Below are positions 45,449 through 54,538 of a DNA stretch of 64,000 nucleotides, in pieces. The stretch spans positions 529,501 through 593,500 of the forward strand of contig NZ_CP067134.1 of the NCBI RefSeq assembly GCF_028553765.1, read 5' to 3'. The notes below the pieces were generated by a model. It made no database searches. It was not told the origin of the DNA and saw only the letters and a list, made by a program, of their open reading frames with translations. Source of the stretch: Paracoccus stylophorae (lineage in GTDB: Bacteria; Pseudomonadota; Alphaproteobacteria; Rhodobacterales; Rhodobacteraceae). Both the position numbers and the translations under genes were made by a program. The number at the start of each line of letters is the position of its first letter. The stretch's first letter is position 1.

Positions 45449-46975
45449 ATGCCGAACGATCAGACACATGAATTCAAGGGCGTGGGCGTCATGCCCTTCG
45501 CCAAGCGCTATGACAACTTCATCGGCGGCAAATGGGTGGCGCCGAAATCGGGCAAGTATTTCATGAACACCACGCCCATCACCGGCGGCGAGATCGGAGA
45601 GATCGCGCGGTCGGAAGCCGAGGATATCGAGGCCGCGCTGGACGCCGCCCACGCCGCCAAGGACAAATGGGGCACCGCATCCCCGGCCGAGCGGTCGAAT
45701 GCACTGAACCGGATCGCCGACCGGATCGAGGCCAATCTGGAACTGCTGGCCGCCGCCGAGACCTGGGACAACGGCAAGCCGATCCGCGAGACCATGGCGG
45801 CCGATCTGCCGCTGGCAGTGGATCATTTCCGCTATTTCGCCGGCGTGCTGCGCGGACAGGAAGGCGGCATCTCGCAGATCGACAACGACACCGTCGCCTA
45901 TCACTTTCACGAACCTCTGGGCGTGGTCGGGCAGATCATCCCGTGGAACTTTCCGCTGCTGATGGCGACGTGGAAACTGGCCCCGGCGCTGGCTGCGGGC
46001 AACTGCGTCGTGCTGAAGCCCGCCGAACAGACGCCGGCAAGCATCATGGTGCTGGCCGACCTGATCGGCGATCTGCTGCCGCCGGGGGTGCTGAACATCG
46101 TCAACGGGTTCGGCCTTGAGGCCGGCAAGCCGCTGGCGTCGAACGCGCGCATCGCGAAGATCGCCTTTACCGGCGAGACGACGACCGGCCGGCTGATCAT
46201 GCAATATGCGTCCGAAAACCTGATCCCGGTGACGCTGGAACTGGGCGGCAAGTCGCCCAATGTCTTTTTCGCCGACGTCGCGCGCGAGGATGACGACTTC
46301 TTCGACAAGGCGATCGAGGGTTTCGTGATGTTCGCGCTGAACCAGGGCGAGGTCTGCACCTGCCCGTCGCGCGCGCTGATCCACGAATCGATCTATGACA
46401 GGTTCATGGATCGCGCGCTGAAGCGGGTGAAGGACATCGTGCAGGGCGACCCGCGCGACAGCAACACCATGATCGGCGCGCAGGCCAGCAGCGAGCAGCA
46501 GGAAAAGATCCTCAGCTATTTCGACATCGGCCGCAAGGAAGGGGCCGAGGTGCTGACCGGGGGCAAGGCCGCCGATCTGGGGGGCGAGCTGTCCAGCGGC
46601 TTCTACGTCGAGCCGACGGTCCTGAAAGGCAACAACAAGATGCGCGTCTTTCAGGAAGAGATCTTCGGCCCGGTCGTGTCCGTGACCACCTTCAAGGACG
46701 ATGACGAGGCGCTGGAGATCGCGAACGACACGCTTTACGGCCTTGGCGCCGGGGTCTGGTCGCGCGAGGCCAACACCTGCTATCGCTTTGGCCGCGCGAT
46801 CAAGGCGGGGCGGGTCTGGACCAACTGCTATCACGCCTATCCGGCCCACGCCGCGTTCGGCGGCTACAAGCAGTCGGGCATCGGGCGCGAGAACCACAAG
46901 ATGATGCTGGACCATTGTCAGCAGACCAAGAACATGCTGGTCAGCTATAGCCCCAAGAAGCTGGGCTTCTTCTGA
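45449..46975 (+). CDS. NAD-dependent aldehyde dehydrogenase (ExaC/AcoD-like)
   Basis: This 508-residue ALDH superfamily enzyme oxidises aldehydes to acids. The catalytic Glu is in [11 protein letters not shown] and the catalytic Cys303 in [11 protein letters not shown]. Other conserved parts are [17 protein letters not shown] and FTGETTTGR. Overall it resembles acetaldehyde dehydrogenases linked to alcohol or acetoin catabolism. I chose the ATG at 45449 with GAGGAGG upstream. The neighbouring GAF regulator and DUF779 gene support a role in alcohol-derived aldehyde oxidation. Confidence 0.93.
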   Translation: MPNDQTHEFKGVGVMPFAKRYDNFIGGKWVAPKSGKYFMNTTPITGGEIGEIARSEAEDIEAALDAAHAAKDKWGTASPAERSNALNRIADRIEANLELLAAAETWDNGKPIRETMAADLPLAVDHFRYFAGVLRGQEGGISQIDNDTVAYHFHEPLGVVGQIIPWNFPLLMATWKLAPALAAGNCVVLKPAEQTPASIMVLADLIGDLLPPGVLNIVNGFGLEAGKPLASNARIAKIAFTGETTTGRLIMQYASENLIPVTLELGGKSPNVFFADVAREDDDFFDKAIEGFVMFALNQGEVCTCPSRALIHESIYDRFMDRALKRVKDIVQGDPRDSNTMIGAQASSEQQEKILSYFDIGRKEGAEVLTGGKAADLGGELSSGFYVEPTVLKGNNKMRVFQEEIFGPVVSVTTFKDDDEALEIANDTLYGLGAGVWSREANTCYRFGRAIKAGRVWTNCYHAYPAHAAFGGYKQSGIGRENHKMMLDHCQQTKNMLVSYSPKKLGFF

Positions 46976-46988
46976 TCCACGACACCGG

Positions 46989-47010
46989 GGCGGCCCTTTC
47001 GGGGGCCGTC
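46989..47010 (+). terminator. Hairpin after the aldehyde dehydrogenase gene
   Basis: GGCGGCCC (46989-46996) pairs with GGGCCGTC (47003-47010), with one wobble and a 6-nt loop. It lies 13 nt past the stop. The following bases are only mildly T-rich. Confidence 0.45.
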
Positions 47011-47080
47011 CTGTCTGCGGCAACCCGCGGCGGGGTTGCGGCGTTGGGACGCGCCGTCCTTTCCCTGCCGGAACGTCCCC

Positions 47081-48139
47081 ATGCCCAAGGATAACCCGAT
47101 CGTCGATCCCGAAGACGCCGCGACCGGCGCGGGTCTGGTCTATGTCAACGACGACATGGCCGGGATTGCCCGCGTCCGCGCCGGCACCGGTTTCAGCTAT
47201 CGCGACGCGCAGGGCCGGACGATCCGCGACCGGGCCGAACGCAGGCGTCTGAACGCGCTGGCCGTGCCGCCCGCCTGGACCGAGGTCTGGATCTGTCCCG
47301 ACCCGCGCGGCCACATCCAGGCGACCGGCCGCGATGCCAGGGGGCGCAAGCAATATCGCTATCACCCCGATTTCCGCGAGGTCCGGGACAGTGCGAAATA
47401 CGATCACATGCTGGATTTCGCCGCGGCCCTGCCCAGAATCCGCGCCCGGGTCGATCGGGACATGGGCCTGCGCGGGCTGCCCGCCGAAAAGGTTCTGGCG
47501 ACCATCGTGTGGCTGCTGGAAAACACCATGATCCGGGTCGGCAACAGCGATTATGCGCGCGAAAACAAGTCCCACGGGTTGACGACTCTGCGCGGCCGCC
47601 ATGTCAGCCTGAAGGGCAGCGAGGTGCGGTTCCGCTTCAAGGGCAAGGGCGGCAAGGAATGGGATCTGGATATCCGCAACCGCCGGGTGGCAAGGATCGT
47701 CCGCGCCGTGCAGGACATTCCCGGCCAGCATCTGTTCCAGTATCTGGACGATGACGGAGAACGGCGGCAGGTCACTTCGACCGAGGTGAACGATTATCTG
47801 CGCAGGGTGTCGGCGCGCGACGTGACGGCAAAGGATTTCCGCACCTGGACCGGCACGGTGCTGGCCGCGCTGGCGCTGGCCGAATACGAACGCGCCGACA
47901 GTCAGGCCGCCGCCAAGGCCAATATCCGCGAGGCGATCGAGAATGTCGCCGCGCATCTGGGCAACACGCCCGCCATCTGCCGCAAATGCTATGTCCATCC
48001 GCAGATCATCGACGCCTATCTGTCGGGCGACCTGAAGCTGGAATTGCAGGGGCAGATCGCGGACAATCTGAAAAAGCCGGGCCTGCGCCCCGAGGAAAGG
48101 CAGGTTCTGCGGTTCCTGAAACGGAGGTTGAAGACATGA
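47081..48139 (+). CDS. DNA topoisomerase IB (poxvirus/bacterial type)
   Basis: This 352-residue type IB topoisomerase relaxes supercoils through a 3'-phosphotyrosyl intermediate. The catalytic Tyr304 is in CRKCYVHPQII. Further active-site residues are in MIRVGNSDYARENKSHGLTTL (Arg), FRFKGKGGK (Lys) and KDFRTWTGT (Arg/His-equivalent region). The N-terminal domain starts LVYVNDDMAGI. The ATG at 47081 is chosen over an in-frame upstream start. It overlaps the DUF779 gene by 4 nt. Confidence 0.95.
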   Translation: MPKDNPIVDPEDAATGAGLVYVNDDMAGIARVRAGTGFSYRDAQGRTIRDRAERRRLNALAVPPAWTEVWICPDPRGHIQATGRDARGRKQYRYHPDFREVRDSAKYDHMLDFAAALPRIRARVDRDMGLRGLPAEKVLATIVWLLENTMIRVGNSDYARENKSHGLTTLRGRHVSLKGSEVRFRFKGKGGKEWDLDIRNRRVARIVRAVQDIPGQHLFQYLDDDGERRQVTSTEVNDYLRRVSARDVTAKDFRTWTGTVLAALALAEYERADSQAAAKANIREAIENVAAHLGNTPAICRKCYVHPQIIDAYLSGDLKLELQGQIADNLKKPGLRPEERQVLRFLKRRLKT

Positions 48140-48465
48140 GTCGCGTGACAGCCACGCCCGAGGCGCTGCAACTGATCGACGAAATCGTGGCCGATCACGG
48201 CCCGGTCCTGTTCCACCAGTCCGGCGGATGCTGCGACGGGTCCAGCCCGATGTGCTATCCCCAGAACGACTTCAAGATCGGCGACCGTGACGTCAAGCTG
48301 GGCGAGATCGGCGGCGCGCCGTTCTATATCTCGGCCAGCCAGTACGAGACGTGGAAACACACCGATCTGATCATCGACGTCGTGCCCGGCCGGGGCGGGA
48401 TGTTCAGCCTGGATAACGGGCGCGAGAAACGGTTCCTGACCCGGTCGGACATCTGCTCGGCCTGA
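48136..48465 (+). CDS. DUF779 protein
   Basis: This 109-residue protein has the family hallmarks FHQSGGCCDGSSPMC and FKIGDRDVKLGEIGG. Clustered cysteines (three within eleven residues) suggest metal binding or redox sensitivity. DUF779 genes are usually next to aldehyde dehydrogenase genes. Here a topoisomerase IB gene lies between them, and the two genes overlap by 4 nt. The function is unknown. Confidence 0.88.
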   Translation: MSRVTATPEALQLIDEIVADHGPVLFHQSGGCCDGSSPMCYPQNDFKIGDRDVKLGEIGGAPFYISASQYETWKHTDLIIDVVPGRGGMFSLDNGREKRFLTRSDICSA

Positions 48466-48535
48466 GGGGCGCCCGCGCGATTGTGATGCGCGGGGTCTTG
48501 CCCTATAAGCGGCGCGTCGCAGCAGGGGTTTTGTC

Positions 48536-49453
48536 ATGGCATACAGCATCTTCATCGACGGCGAGGCGGGGACGACGGGACTGCAGATCCGCGAACGTCT
48601 TGCCGCGCGCGACGATATCGACCTGATCCAGATCGACCCCGCGCGGCGCAAGGATGCCGATGCCCGCCGCGAGGCGTTCCAAAGCGCCGATATCGCCATC
48701 CTGTGCCTGCCCGACGATGCCGCGCGCGAGGCGGTGGACCTGGCCGCCGATCTGGATGTGCGGCTGATCGACGCCTCGACCGCGCACCGGGTCGACGATG
48801 ACTGGGTCTATGGTTTCCCCGAACTGTCCGACCAGATCCGCGACGAGATCCGCGGCGCGCGTCTGGTCAGCAACCCCGGCTGCTATTCCACCGGCTCGAT
48901 CGCCATCATCGCGCCGCTGATCGCCGCCGGCCTGATCGACGAGGATGCGGCGCTGTCGATCAACGCGGTCAGCGGCTTTACCGGCGGCGGCAAGGCCCTG
49001 GTCGCAGAATACGAGGATGGCGGCGCGCCCGCGCATTTCGTCTATGGGTTGAACCAGCGCCACAAGCACATTCCGGAAATCATGGCCCATGCGGGGCTGC
49101 TGATCCAGCCGGTCTTTGCCCCCTCGGTCGGCAATTTCGCCCAGGGCATGGCGGTGCAGGTGCCGCTGCATCTGGATGACGACCGGACCGTGAAGGCGCT
49201 GTTCGAGGCGCTGTCGGATCATTACACCGGCCAGCATTTCGTGCGCGTCGTGCCCGCCGATCAGATCGGCGCGCGCGTCGTGCCGACCGCGCTGAACGGA
49301 ACGAACCTGATGCAGATCAGCGTGCATGGCGACGACGATAACGGCTGCTGCACGGTCGTGGCGGTGCTGGACAATCTGGGCAAGGGCGCGTCGGGCGCGG
49401 CGGTCCAGAACCTCAACATCATGCTGGACATGGACGAGACCGAGGGTCTGTGA
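48536..49453 (+). CDS. argC: N-acetyl-gamma-glutamyl-phosphate reductase (short type)
   Basis: ArgC catalyses the NADPH-dependent third step of arginine synthesis. The 305-residue protein is of the shorter type 2 class. It has [12 protein letters not shown] as nucleotide loop, the catalytic Cys in [21 protein letters not shown] and the His-containing [10 protein letters not shown]. It stands alone, with no other arg genes nearby. It converges on gcvP across a strong hairpin. Confidence 0.95.
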   Translation: MAYSIFIDGEAGTTGLQIRERLAARDDIDLIQIDPARRKDADARREAFQSADIAILCLPDDAAREAVDLAADLDVRLIDASTAHRVDDDWVYGFPELSDQIRDEIRGARLVSNPGCYSTGSIAIIAPLIAAGLIDEDAALSINAVSGFTGGGKALVAEYEDGGAPAHFVYGLNQRHKHIPEIMAHAGLLIQPVFAPSVGNFAQGMAVQVPLHLDDDRTVKALFEALSDHYTGQHFVRVVPADQIGARVVPTALNGTNLMQISVHGDDDNGCCTVVAVLDNLGKGASGAAVQNLNIMLDMDETEGL

Positions 49454-49500
49454 CGGCCGGTCCGGCTGGCCGCGTCAACTTTGCCGACAGGAACACGCGG

Positions 49501-49529
49501 GCGCGGGGGCGGCGTTCAGTCCCCCGCGC
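49501..49529. terminator. Bidirectional hairpin between argC and gcvP
   Basis: GCGCGGGGG (49501-49509) pairs perfectly with CCCCCGCGC (49521-49529) over an 11-nt loop. It lies between the stops of convergent argC and gcvP, so it can serve both strands. It lacks T-tracts. Confidence 0.5.
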
Positions 49530-49556
49530 CGGTCGTGCGGCAGGGCCGAAGCCGGC

Positions 49557-52397
49557 CTATTCGGCGGCCTCGGCGTAATCCTGCAATGGCGGGCAGGTGC
49601 AGACCAAGTTGCGGTCGCCAAAGACGTTGTCCACGCGCCCGACCGGCGGCCAGTACTTGTCCACCCGGAACGATCCTGCCGGGAAACACCCCTGCTCGCG
49701 CGTATAGGGGCGATTCCACTCCGCGATCAGATCCTCGACCGTGTGGGGCGCGCGGCGCAGCGGGCTGTCCTCGGCGGCGATGCGGGCTTCGGCGACATCG
49801 GTGATCTCGTCCCGGATCGACAGCATGGCGGACACGAACCGGTCGATCTCGGCCTTGGTCTCGCTTTCCGTCGGCTCGACCATCAGCGTGCCCGAGACGG
49901 GCCAACTCATCGTGGGCGCGTGAAAGCCGTTGTCGATCAGGCGCTTGGCGATGTCGTCCACGGTCACGCCATGTTCGGCAAAGGGCCGCGTATCAAGGAT
50001 GCATTCATGCGCCACCCGTCCGCGATTGCCCATGAACAGGACCGGATAGGCCCTCGACAGGCGCGAGGCGATATAGTTCGCGTTCAGGATCGCGACGCGG
50101 GTGGCCTGGGTCAGCCCGTCGCCGCCCATCATCAGGCAATAGGCCCATGAAATCAGCAGGATCGACGCGCTGCCATAGGGCGCGGCGCTGACCGCGCCGC
50201 TGGCGTCCTCGCGCGGATCGCCCGGAAGGAACGGCGCCAGATGCGCCTTGACGCCGATCGGCCCCATGCCCGGGCCGCCGCCGCCATGGGGGATCGCGAA
50301 GGTCTTGTGCAGGTTCAGGTGGCTGACATCGCCGCCGATCTCGGCCGGTTTGACCAGCCCGACCAGCGCGTTCATGTTCGCGCCGTCGATATAGACCTGG
50401 CCGCCATGTTCATGCGTGATCCGGCAGACATCGCGCACCGTGTCCTCGAACACGCCATGGGTGCTGGGATAGGTGATCATCACCGCCGCCAGCCGGTCGC
50501 CGGCCCTGGCCGCCTTGTCGGTGAAATCCTCGACATCGATATCGCCGTTCGGCGCCGATTTGACCACCACCACCTTCATCCCGCACATCTGCGCGCTGGC
50601 GGGGTTGGTGCCATGCGCCGACATCGGGATCAGGCAGATATCGCGCTGATCGTCGCCATTGGCCCGGTGATAGGCCTGAATGGTCAGCAGGCCGGCATAT
50701 TCGCCCTGCGCGCCGCTGTTGGGCTGCATCGAGAACGCGTCATAGCCGGTAATCTCGCACAGCTTGTCGTCCAGATCGGCGATGGCCTCGGCATATCCGG
50801 CCGCCTGATGGCGCGGCGCAAAGGGATGCAGCGCGCCGAATTCCGGCCATGTGATCGGCATCATCTCGGCCGCGGCGTTCAGCTTCATCGTGCAGGACCC
50901 AAGCGGGATCATCGCCCGGTCCAGCGCCAGATCGCGATCCGACAGCCGCCGCATATAACGCATCATCTCGGACTCGGCCCGGTTCATGTGAAAGACCGGG
51001 TGGGTCAGGTAGTCGCTGTCGCGCAGAAGATCGTCGGGAATGGCGGGCGATCCGGCCGGCGCGGCGGACTGGTCGATCCCGAACGCATCCAGAAGGCGGG
51101 CGATCACGTCCGCATCGGTGGTTTCATCGACGCTGATCCCGACCCGGTCGCGGCCGACGCGGCGCAGGTTGATCCCGCGCTGTTCGGCCGCAGCCAGAAT
51201 CCCCGCCTGACCGACTCCCACCCGGACGGTGATCGTGTCAAAGAAGGAATCCGGCGCGACCTCGGCCCCCGCCTGTCGCAGCGCATCGGCGATGGTGACG
51301 GCGTGCAGATGCACCCGCTGCGCGATGGCGCGCAGCCCGACCGGGCCGTGGAACACCGCATAGAAGGACGCCATGACAGCCAGCAGGGCCTGCGCTGTGC
51401 AGACATTGCTGGTGGCCTTTTCGCGGCGGATATGCTGTTCGCGCGTCTGCAACGCAAGCCGATAGGCCGGATTGCCCTTGGCATCGACGCTGACGCCGAC
51501 GATGCGGCCGGGCATGGCGCGTTTCAGATCGTCGCGGCACGAGATGAAGGCGGCGTGCGGGCCGCCATATCCCATCGGCACGCCGAAGCGTTGCGCCGAT
51601 CCCACGGCGATGTCGGCGCCCATCGCCCCCGGCTCTTTCAGCACGCACAGCGCCAGCAGATCGGTGGCGACGATGGCCAGCGCCCGTGCCTCGTGCAGCG
51701 CCGCGATCTCGGCGGTCAGATCGCGGATATGGCCATAGGTGCCGGGATATTGCATGATCGCGCCGAAAACCTCATCGGCCTTCAGATCGTCGACCGAGCC
51801 CTTGACGATGCGAATACCCAAGGGCGCGGCCCGCGTCTCGATCACCGCGATGGTCTGGGGATGCAGATCGTGGGCGACGAAGAACGCCTCGGCCTTGGAT
51901 TTCGCCTGCCGGTGCGCCATCGCCATCGCCTCGGCCGCGGCCGTCGCCTCGTCCAGCAGGCTGGCATTCGCGATCGGCAGCCCGGTCAGATCGGCGACCA
52001 TGGTCTGGAAATTCAGCAACGCCTCCAGCCGGCCCTGCGCGATCTCGGGCTGATAGGGGGTATAGGCCGTGTACCAGGCCGGGTTCTCAAGGATGTTGCG
52101 CTGGATCGCGGGCGGCGTGAAGGTGCCGTAATATCCCTGTCCGATCAGGCTGGTCATCACCGTGTTCTTGCGCGCCACCTGTTCCATCCGCGCCAGCAGC
52201 GCCGCTTCGGACAGCGCCGGCCAGTCCAGCGGCGTGTCCTGACGCAGCGTCTTGGGCACGGTCTGGTCGATCAGCGCGTCAAGACTGTCGGCGCCGACGA
52301 CCTTCAGCATCTCCGCCATCTCGGCGGGCGAGGGGCCGATATGGCGGCGGTTGGCGAAATCGTCGGGGTTGTAACCGGTCGGGTTCCAGCGGGTCAT
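49557..52397 (-). CDS. gcvP: Glycine dehydrogenase (decarboxylating), P-protein
   Basis: GcvP decarboxylates glycine and transfers the methylamine group to lipoyl-GcvH. The 946-residue single-chain form has both halves of the family. The PLP-binding Lys698 is in [20 protein letters not shown]. Also visible are [11 protein letters not shown] and [15 protein letters not shown] near the N-terminus. It is the last gene of gcvTHP. A decayed VOC gene lies between gcvH and gcvP. Confidence 0.97.
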   Translation of the reverse strand: MTRWNPTGYNPDDFANRRHIGPSPAEMAEMLKVVGADSLDALIDQTVPKTLRQDTPLDWPALSEAALLARMEQVARKNTVMTSLIGQGYYGTFTPPAIQRNILENPAWYTAYTPYQPEIAQGRLEALLNFQTMVADLTGLPIANASLLDEATAAAEAMAMAHRQAKSKAEAFFVAHDLHPQTIAVIETRAAPLGIRIVKGSVDDLKADEVFGAIMQYPGTYGHIRDLTAEIAALHEARALAIVATDLLALCVLKEPGAMGADIAVGSAQRFGVPMGYGGPHAAFISCRDDLKRAMPGRIVGVSVDAKGNPAYRLALQTREQHIRREKATSNVCTAQALLAVMASFYAVFHGPVGLRAIAQRVHLHAVTIADALRQAGAEVAPDSFFDTITVRVGVGQAGILAAAEQRGINLRRVGRDRVGISVDETTDADVIARLLDAFGIDQSAAPAGSPAIPDDLLRDSDYLTHPVFHMNRAESEMMRYMRRLSDRDLALDRAMIPLGSCTMKLNAAAEMMPITWPEFGALHPFAPRHQAAGYAEAIADLDDKLCEITGYDAFSMQPNSGAQGEYAGLLTIQAYHRANGDDQRDICLIPMSAHGTNPASAQMCGMKVVVVKSAPNGDIDVEDFTDKAARAGDRLAAVMITYPSTHGVFEDTVRDVCRITHEHGGQVYIDGANMNALVGLVKPAEIGGDVSHLNLHKTFAIPHGGGGPGMGPIGVKAHLAPFLPGDPREDASGAVSAAPYGSASILLISWAYCLMMGGDGLTQATRVAILNANYIASRLSRAYPVLFMGNRGRVAHECILDTRPFAEHGVTVDDIAKRLIDNGFHAPTMSWPVSGTLMVEPTESETKAEIDRFVSAMLSIRDEITDVAEARIAAEDSPLRRAPHTVEDLIAEWNRPYTREQGCFPAGSFRVDKYWPPVGRVDNVFGDRNLVCTCPPLQDYAEAAE

Positions 52398-52412
52398 GCG
52401 CGCCTTCTTTCG

Positions 52413-52609
52413 TTATCCTCGGCCCTGCCGGTCATGGCACAGCACGTTCACAAGATTGTCTTTTCGGGTCGCGCAGAACGATCCGCCGCACGCCCCACGG
52501 TCAGGGGTCCATGCACGACTGCATCGCCCACCCGCGCCGTCACCGCCTCAAGATCGTCCACTTCGACCGAGATGGCCGGCACATCGGGAACGACGCGAAG
52601 GACCGTCAT
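52413..52609 (-). pseudogene. VOC/glyoxalase-family gene remnant with internal deletion and two frameshifts
   Basis: From ATG 52609 the reading is MTVLRVVPDVPAISVEVDDL, then EAVTARVGDAVVHGPLT. PAISVEVDDL is the middle of a VOC domain, so about 50 residues after MTVLRVV appear to be deleted. A second frame then gives PWGVRRIVLRDP, and a third gives DNLVNVLCHDRQGRG followed by TAA at 52413-52415. Together these spell a typical VOC C-terminus, so two frameshifts are needed. The intact first frame stops at 52448 after 53 residues. It lies between gcvH and gcvP on the same strand. Confidence 0.65.
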
Positions 52610-52611
52610 GC

Positions 52612-52685
52612 TCGCACTCTTTCCAAATACCTCGCGGGGGTCCGGGGGCGCGAAGCCCCCGGCCATCGCCGGGCCGGCAGGCCCG
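52612..52685 (-). repeat. Dispersed intergenic hairpin element, copy 3
   Basis: On the minus strand: GGGGGCTTCGCGCCCCC stem, then GGACCCCCGCGAGGTATTTGG and AAAGAGTG. It lies between gcvH and the VOC remnant, inside the gcv operon. It shares GGACCCCC, GAGGTATTTG and AAAGAG with copy 1 (7236-7316) and the AGG.TATTT..AAAGAG tail with copy 2. Confidence 0.65.
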
Positions 52686-52698
52686 GCAGAAGGATCGC

Positions 52699-53058
52699 TC
52701 AGCCGATCTGGTTCTTGTAGGCCGCTTCGTCCATGAAACCGTCCATCGCGCCGGGGTCGGACGGTTTGAGGCGAAAGAACCATGCCGCCATCGGATCGTC
52801 GTTCACGCCGCCGGGCGCGTCCGCCAGATCGCTGTTGACCGCCGTGACCACCCCCGCGACCGGCGCGGTGATGTCCGACGCTGCCTTGACCGATTCGATC
52901 ACCACGATCTCTTCGCCGGCCTCGACCTCGCGACCCTCCTCGGGCAGTTCTATGAACACCACATCGCCCAGCTGTTCGCTGGCATGTGCGGTGATGCCCA
53001 CGACGATCTCGTCGCCCTCGGCCTTCAGCCATTCATGGTCTTCGGTGTATTTCAGCAT
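52699..53058 (-). CDS. gcvH: Glycine cleavage system H protein
   Basis: GcvH carries the aminomethyl group on a lipoyl arm between GcvP, GcvT and the L-protein. The 119-residue protein has MLKYTEDHEWLK and the lipoyl-attachment Lys58 in VIESVKAASDITAP. It lies 8 nt after gcvT. Downstream are the copy 3 hairpin element and the VOC remnant before gcvP. Confidence 0.97.
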   Translation of the reverse strand: MLKYTEDHEWLKAEGDEIVVGITAHASEQLGDVVFIELPEEGREVEAGEEIVVIESVKAASDITAPVAGVVTAVNSDLADAPGGVNDDPMAAWFFRLKPSDPGAMDGFMDEAAYKNQIG

Positions 53059-53066
53059 GGATGTCC

Positions 53067-54191
53067 TCAGCGATTATAGGAAGGCTTGATGAAGGGCAGG
53101 GCGGTGACGGTCACCGGCACCCGCTTGCCGCGCAACTCGGCGTGAACCGTCTGGCCCTCGGTCAGGCTGGCGGGCAAAAGCGCCATCGCGACGGGTCCGC
53201 CCACCGACGGCCCGAACCCGCCCGAGGTGACGCGGCCCACGGCGCTGCCGCCGCTGGCTTGGGTAAAGATCTCGACGCCTTCGCGGATCGGGGCGCGGCC
53301 TTCGGGGCGCAAGCCGCGGCGTTTGACGGCGGGACCGTCGGCCAGTTCCTGCAACACCCGGTCCGCGCCCGGAAACCCGCCCGCGCGCGCCCCGCCCGGC
53401 CGGCGCAGCTTGGGGATCGACCAGCCAAGACCCGCCTGCGCCGGCGTCACGCCGTCATCCATGTCATGGCCGTAAAGCGGCAACCCCGCCTCAAGCCGCA
53501 GGCTGTCGCGCGCGCCCAGACCGATCGGCGCGACCGCCTCATCGCGCAGCAGATCCTCGGCGAAAACGACAAGACGGTCATCGGGAACCGAGATTTCAAA
53601 CCCGTCCTCGCCGGTATAGCCTGAACGCGAGATCCAGTATTCGACACCGTCCCGCTTGAAAATCGCCGAATCCATGAACCGCATGTCGCCGACCCCCGGC
53701 ACGAGCCGTTCCAGCACGCCCGCGGCCTTGGGGCCTTGCAGCGCCAGCAGGCCGCGATCCTGCACAAGCGTCGTCTGCACCGCGCTCAGCGATTGCAGAT
53801 GTTCAAGGTCCTGCGCGGTGCAGCCGGCATTGACGACCAGAAGAAAATGATCGCCGCGATTGGCAAACATCAGATCGTCCAGGATGCCGCCCTGCGGATT
53901 GGTGAACAGGCCGTAACGCTGCCGCCCTTCTTCCAGTCCGGCGACATCGGCCGGGATCAGGGTTTCCAGCGCCAGCGCCGCCGCCTGCATGTCGCCGTCG
54001 CGCGGCCGGACGATGATCTGCCCCATATGGCCGACATCGAACAGCCCGGCCTGGCTGCGGGTGTGCAGATGTTCGGCCATCACGCCCATTGGATACTGGA
54101 CAGGCATTTCCCAGCCTGCAAAGGGCACCATGCGCGCGCCCCGGGAAACATGCACATCGTAAAGCGCGGTCCGGCGCAAATCCTGGGCCAT
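53067..54191 (-). CDS. gcvT: Glycine cleavage system T protein (aminomethyltransferase)
   Basis: GcvT releases ammonia and forms 5,10-methylene-tetrahydrofolate. The 374-residue protein contains TALYDVHVSRGARMVPFAGWEMPVQ, FDVGHMGQI, the folate-site SRSGYTGEDGFEISVP and LGARDSLRLEAGLPLYGHD. I chose the ATG at 54191 with GGGAGG upstream; a longer in-frame start at 54323 would lie inside the riboswitch. It is the first gene of the operon. Confidence 0.96.
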   Translation of the reverse strand: MAQDLRRTALYDVHVSRGARMVPFAGWEMPVQYPMGVMAEHLHTRSQAGLFDVGHMGQIIVRPRDGDMQAAALALETLIPADVAGLEEGRQRYGLFTNPQGGILDDLMFANRGDHFLLVVNAGCTAQDLEHLQSLSAVQTTLVQDRGLLALQGPKAAGVLERLVPGVGDMRFMDSAIFKRDGVEYWISRSGYTGEDGFEISVPDDRLVVFAEDLLRDEAVAPIGLGARDSLRLEAGLPLYGHDMDDGVTPAQAGLGWSIPKLRRPGGARAGGFPGADRVLQELADGPAVKRRGLRPEGRAPIREGVEIFTQASGGSAVGRVTSGGFGPSVGGPVAMALLPASLTEGQTVHAELRGKRVPVTVTALPFIKPSYNR

Positions 54192-54249
54192 GGGGCCTCC
54201 CTTGATGTGCCGGACATCCGGCATCGGTTTGCAGGCCGCAGCCCGCGTG

Positions 54250-54332
54250 ACGATGCCCCCTCTGTCCTTGCCCGATGGGGCGCCTGAGATCGTTATCCCT
54301 TCGGCGGACCGGTAGGCGGTCACTCTCCAGAG
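54250..54332 (-). promoter_or_regulatory. Glycine riboswitch, aptamer II
   Basis: Minus-strand RNA reads GGAGAGUGACC, then GCCGAAGGGAUAACGAUCUCAGGC, and ends GGCAAGGACAGAGGGGG (54271-54256). The GCCGAAGGG..AA..CUCAGGC and GGACAGAGGGG boxes are hallmark glycine aptamer elements. It ends about 65 nt before the gcvT start. Confidence 0.85.
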
Positions 54333-54420
54333 TCTTGCCGGAAAACGGTCTTTTTGCCTGAGAGTTTACCGGGGCGGTTGCTCCGTCGGCACCGGCGACT
54401 GGCCAGCTTCTCCCGAATTC
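54333..54420 (-). promoter_or_regulatory. Glycine riboswitch, aptamer I
   Basis: Minus-strand RNA begins GGGAGAAGC (from 54414), has GCCGACGGAGCAACCGCCCC, then AACUCUCAGGCAAAAAGACCG and a closing ACUCU. These are the conserved boxes of a glycine (gcvT) aptamer. With aptamer II directly after it, this is a tandem riboswitch upstream of gcvT. In characterised cases glycine binding turns expression on. I see nothing further in the rest of the 347-nt gap up to 54538. Confidence 0.85.
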
Positions 54421-54538
54421 CTGCCATCACAGCTAGCCGCAGCGACGAAACAAGGCAAGGCTTTTGTCGCAGACGGACGGTCCGCGCCGCAGGCATCGTT
54501 CGCGGCTTGGGAACGGCAGCCGGCGCGGGCACCGGCGG

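Noticed and set aside
44333..47998. A 1221-codon open frame antisense to the GAF regulator, ALDH and topoisomerase genes
   Set aside because: It crosses three well-supported genes and intergenic signals, has shadow-like composition and shows no domain. Long antisense frames are expected at this GC content.
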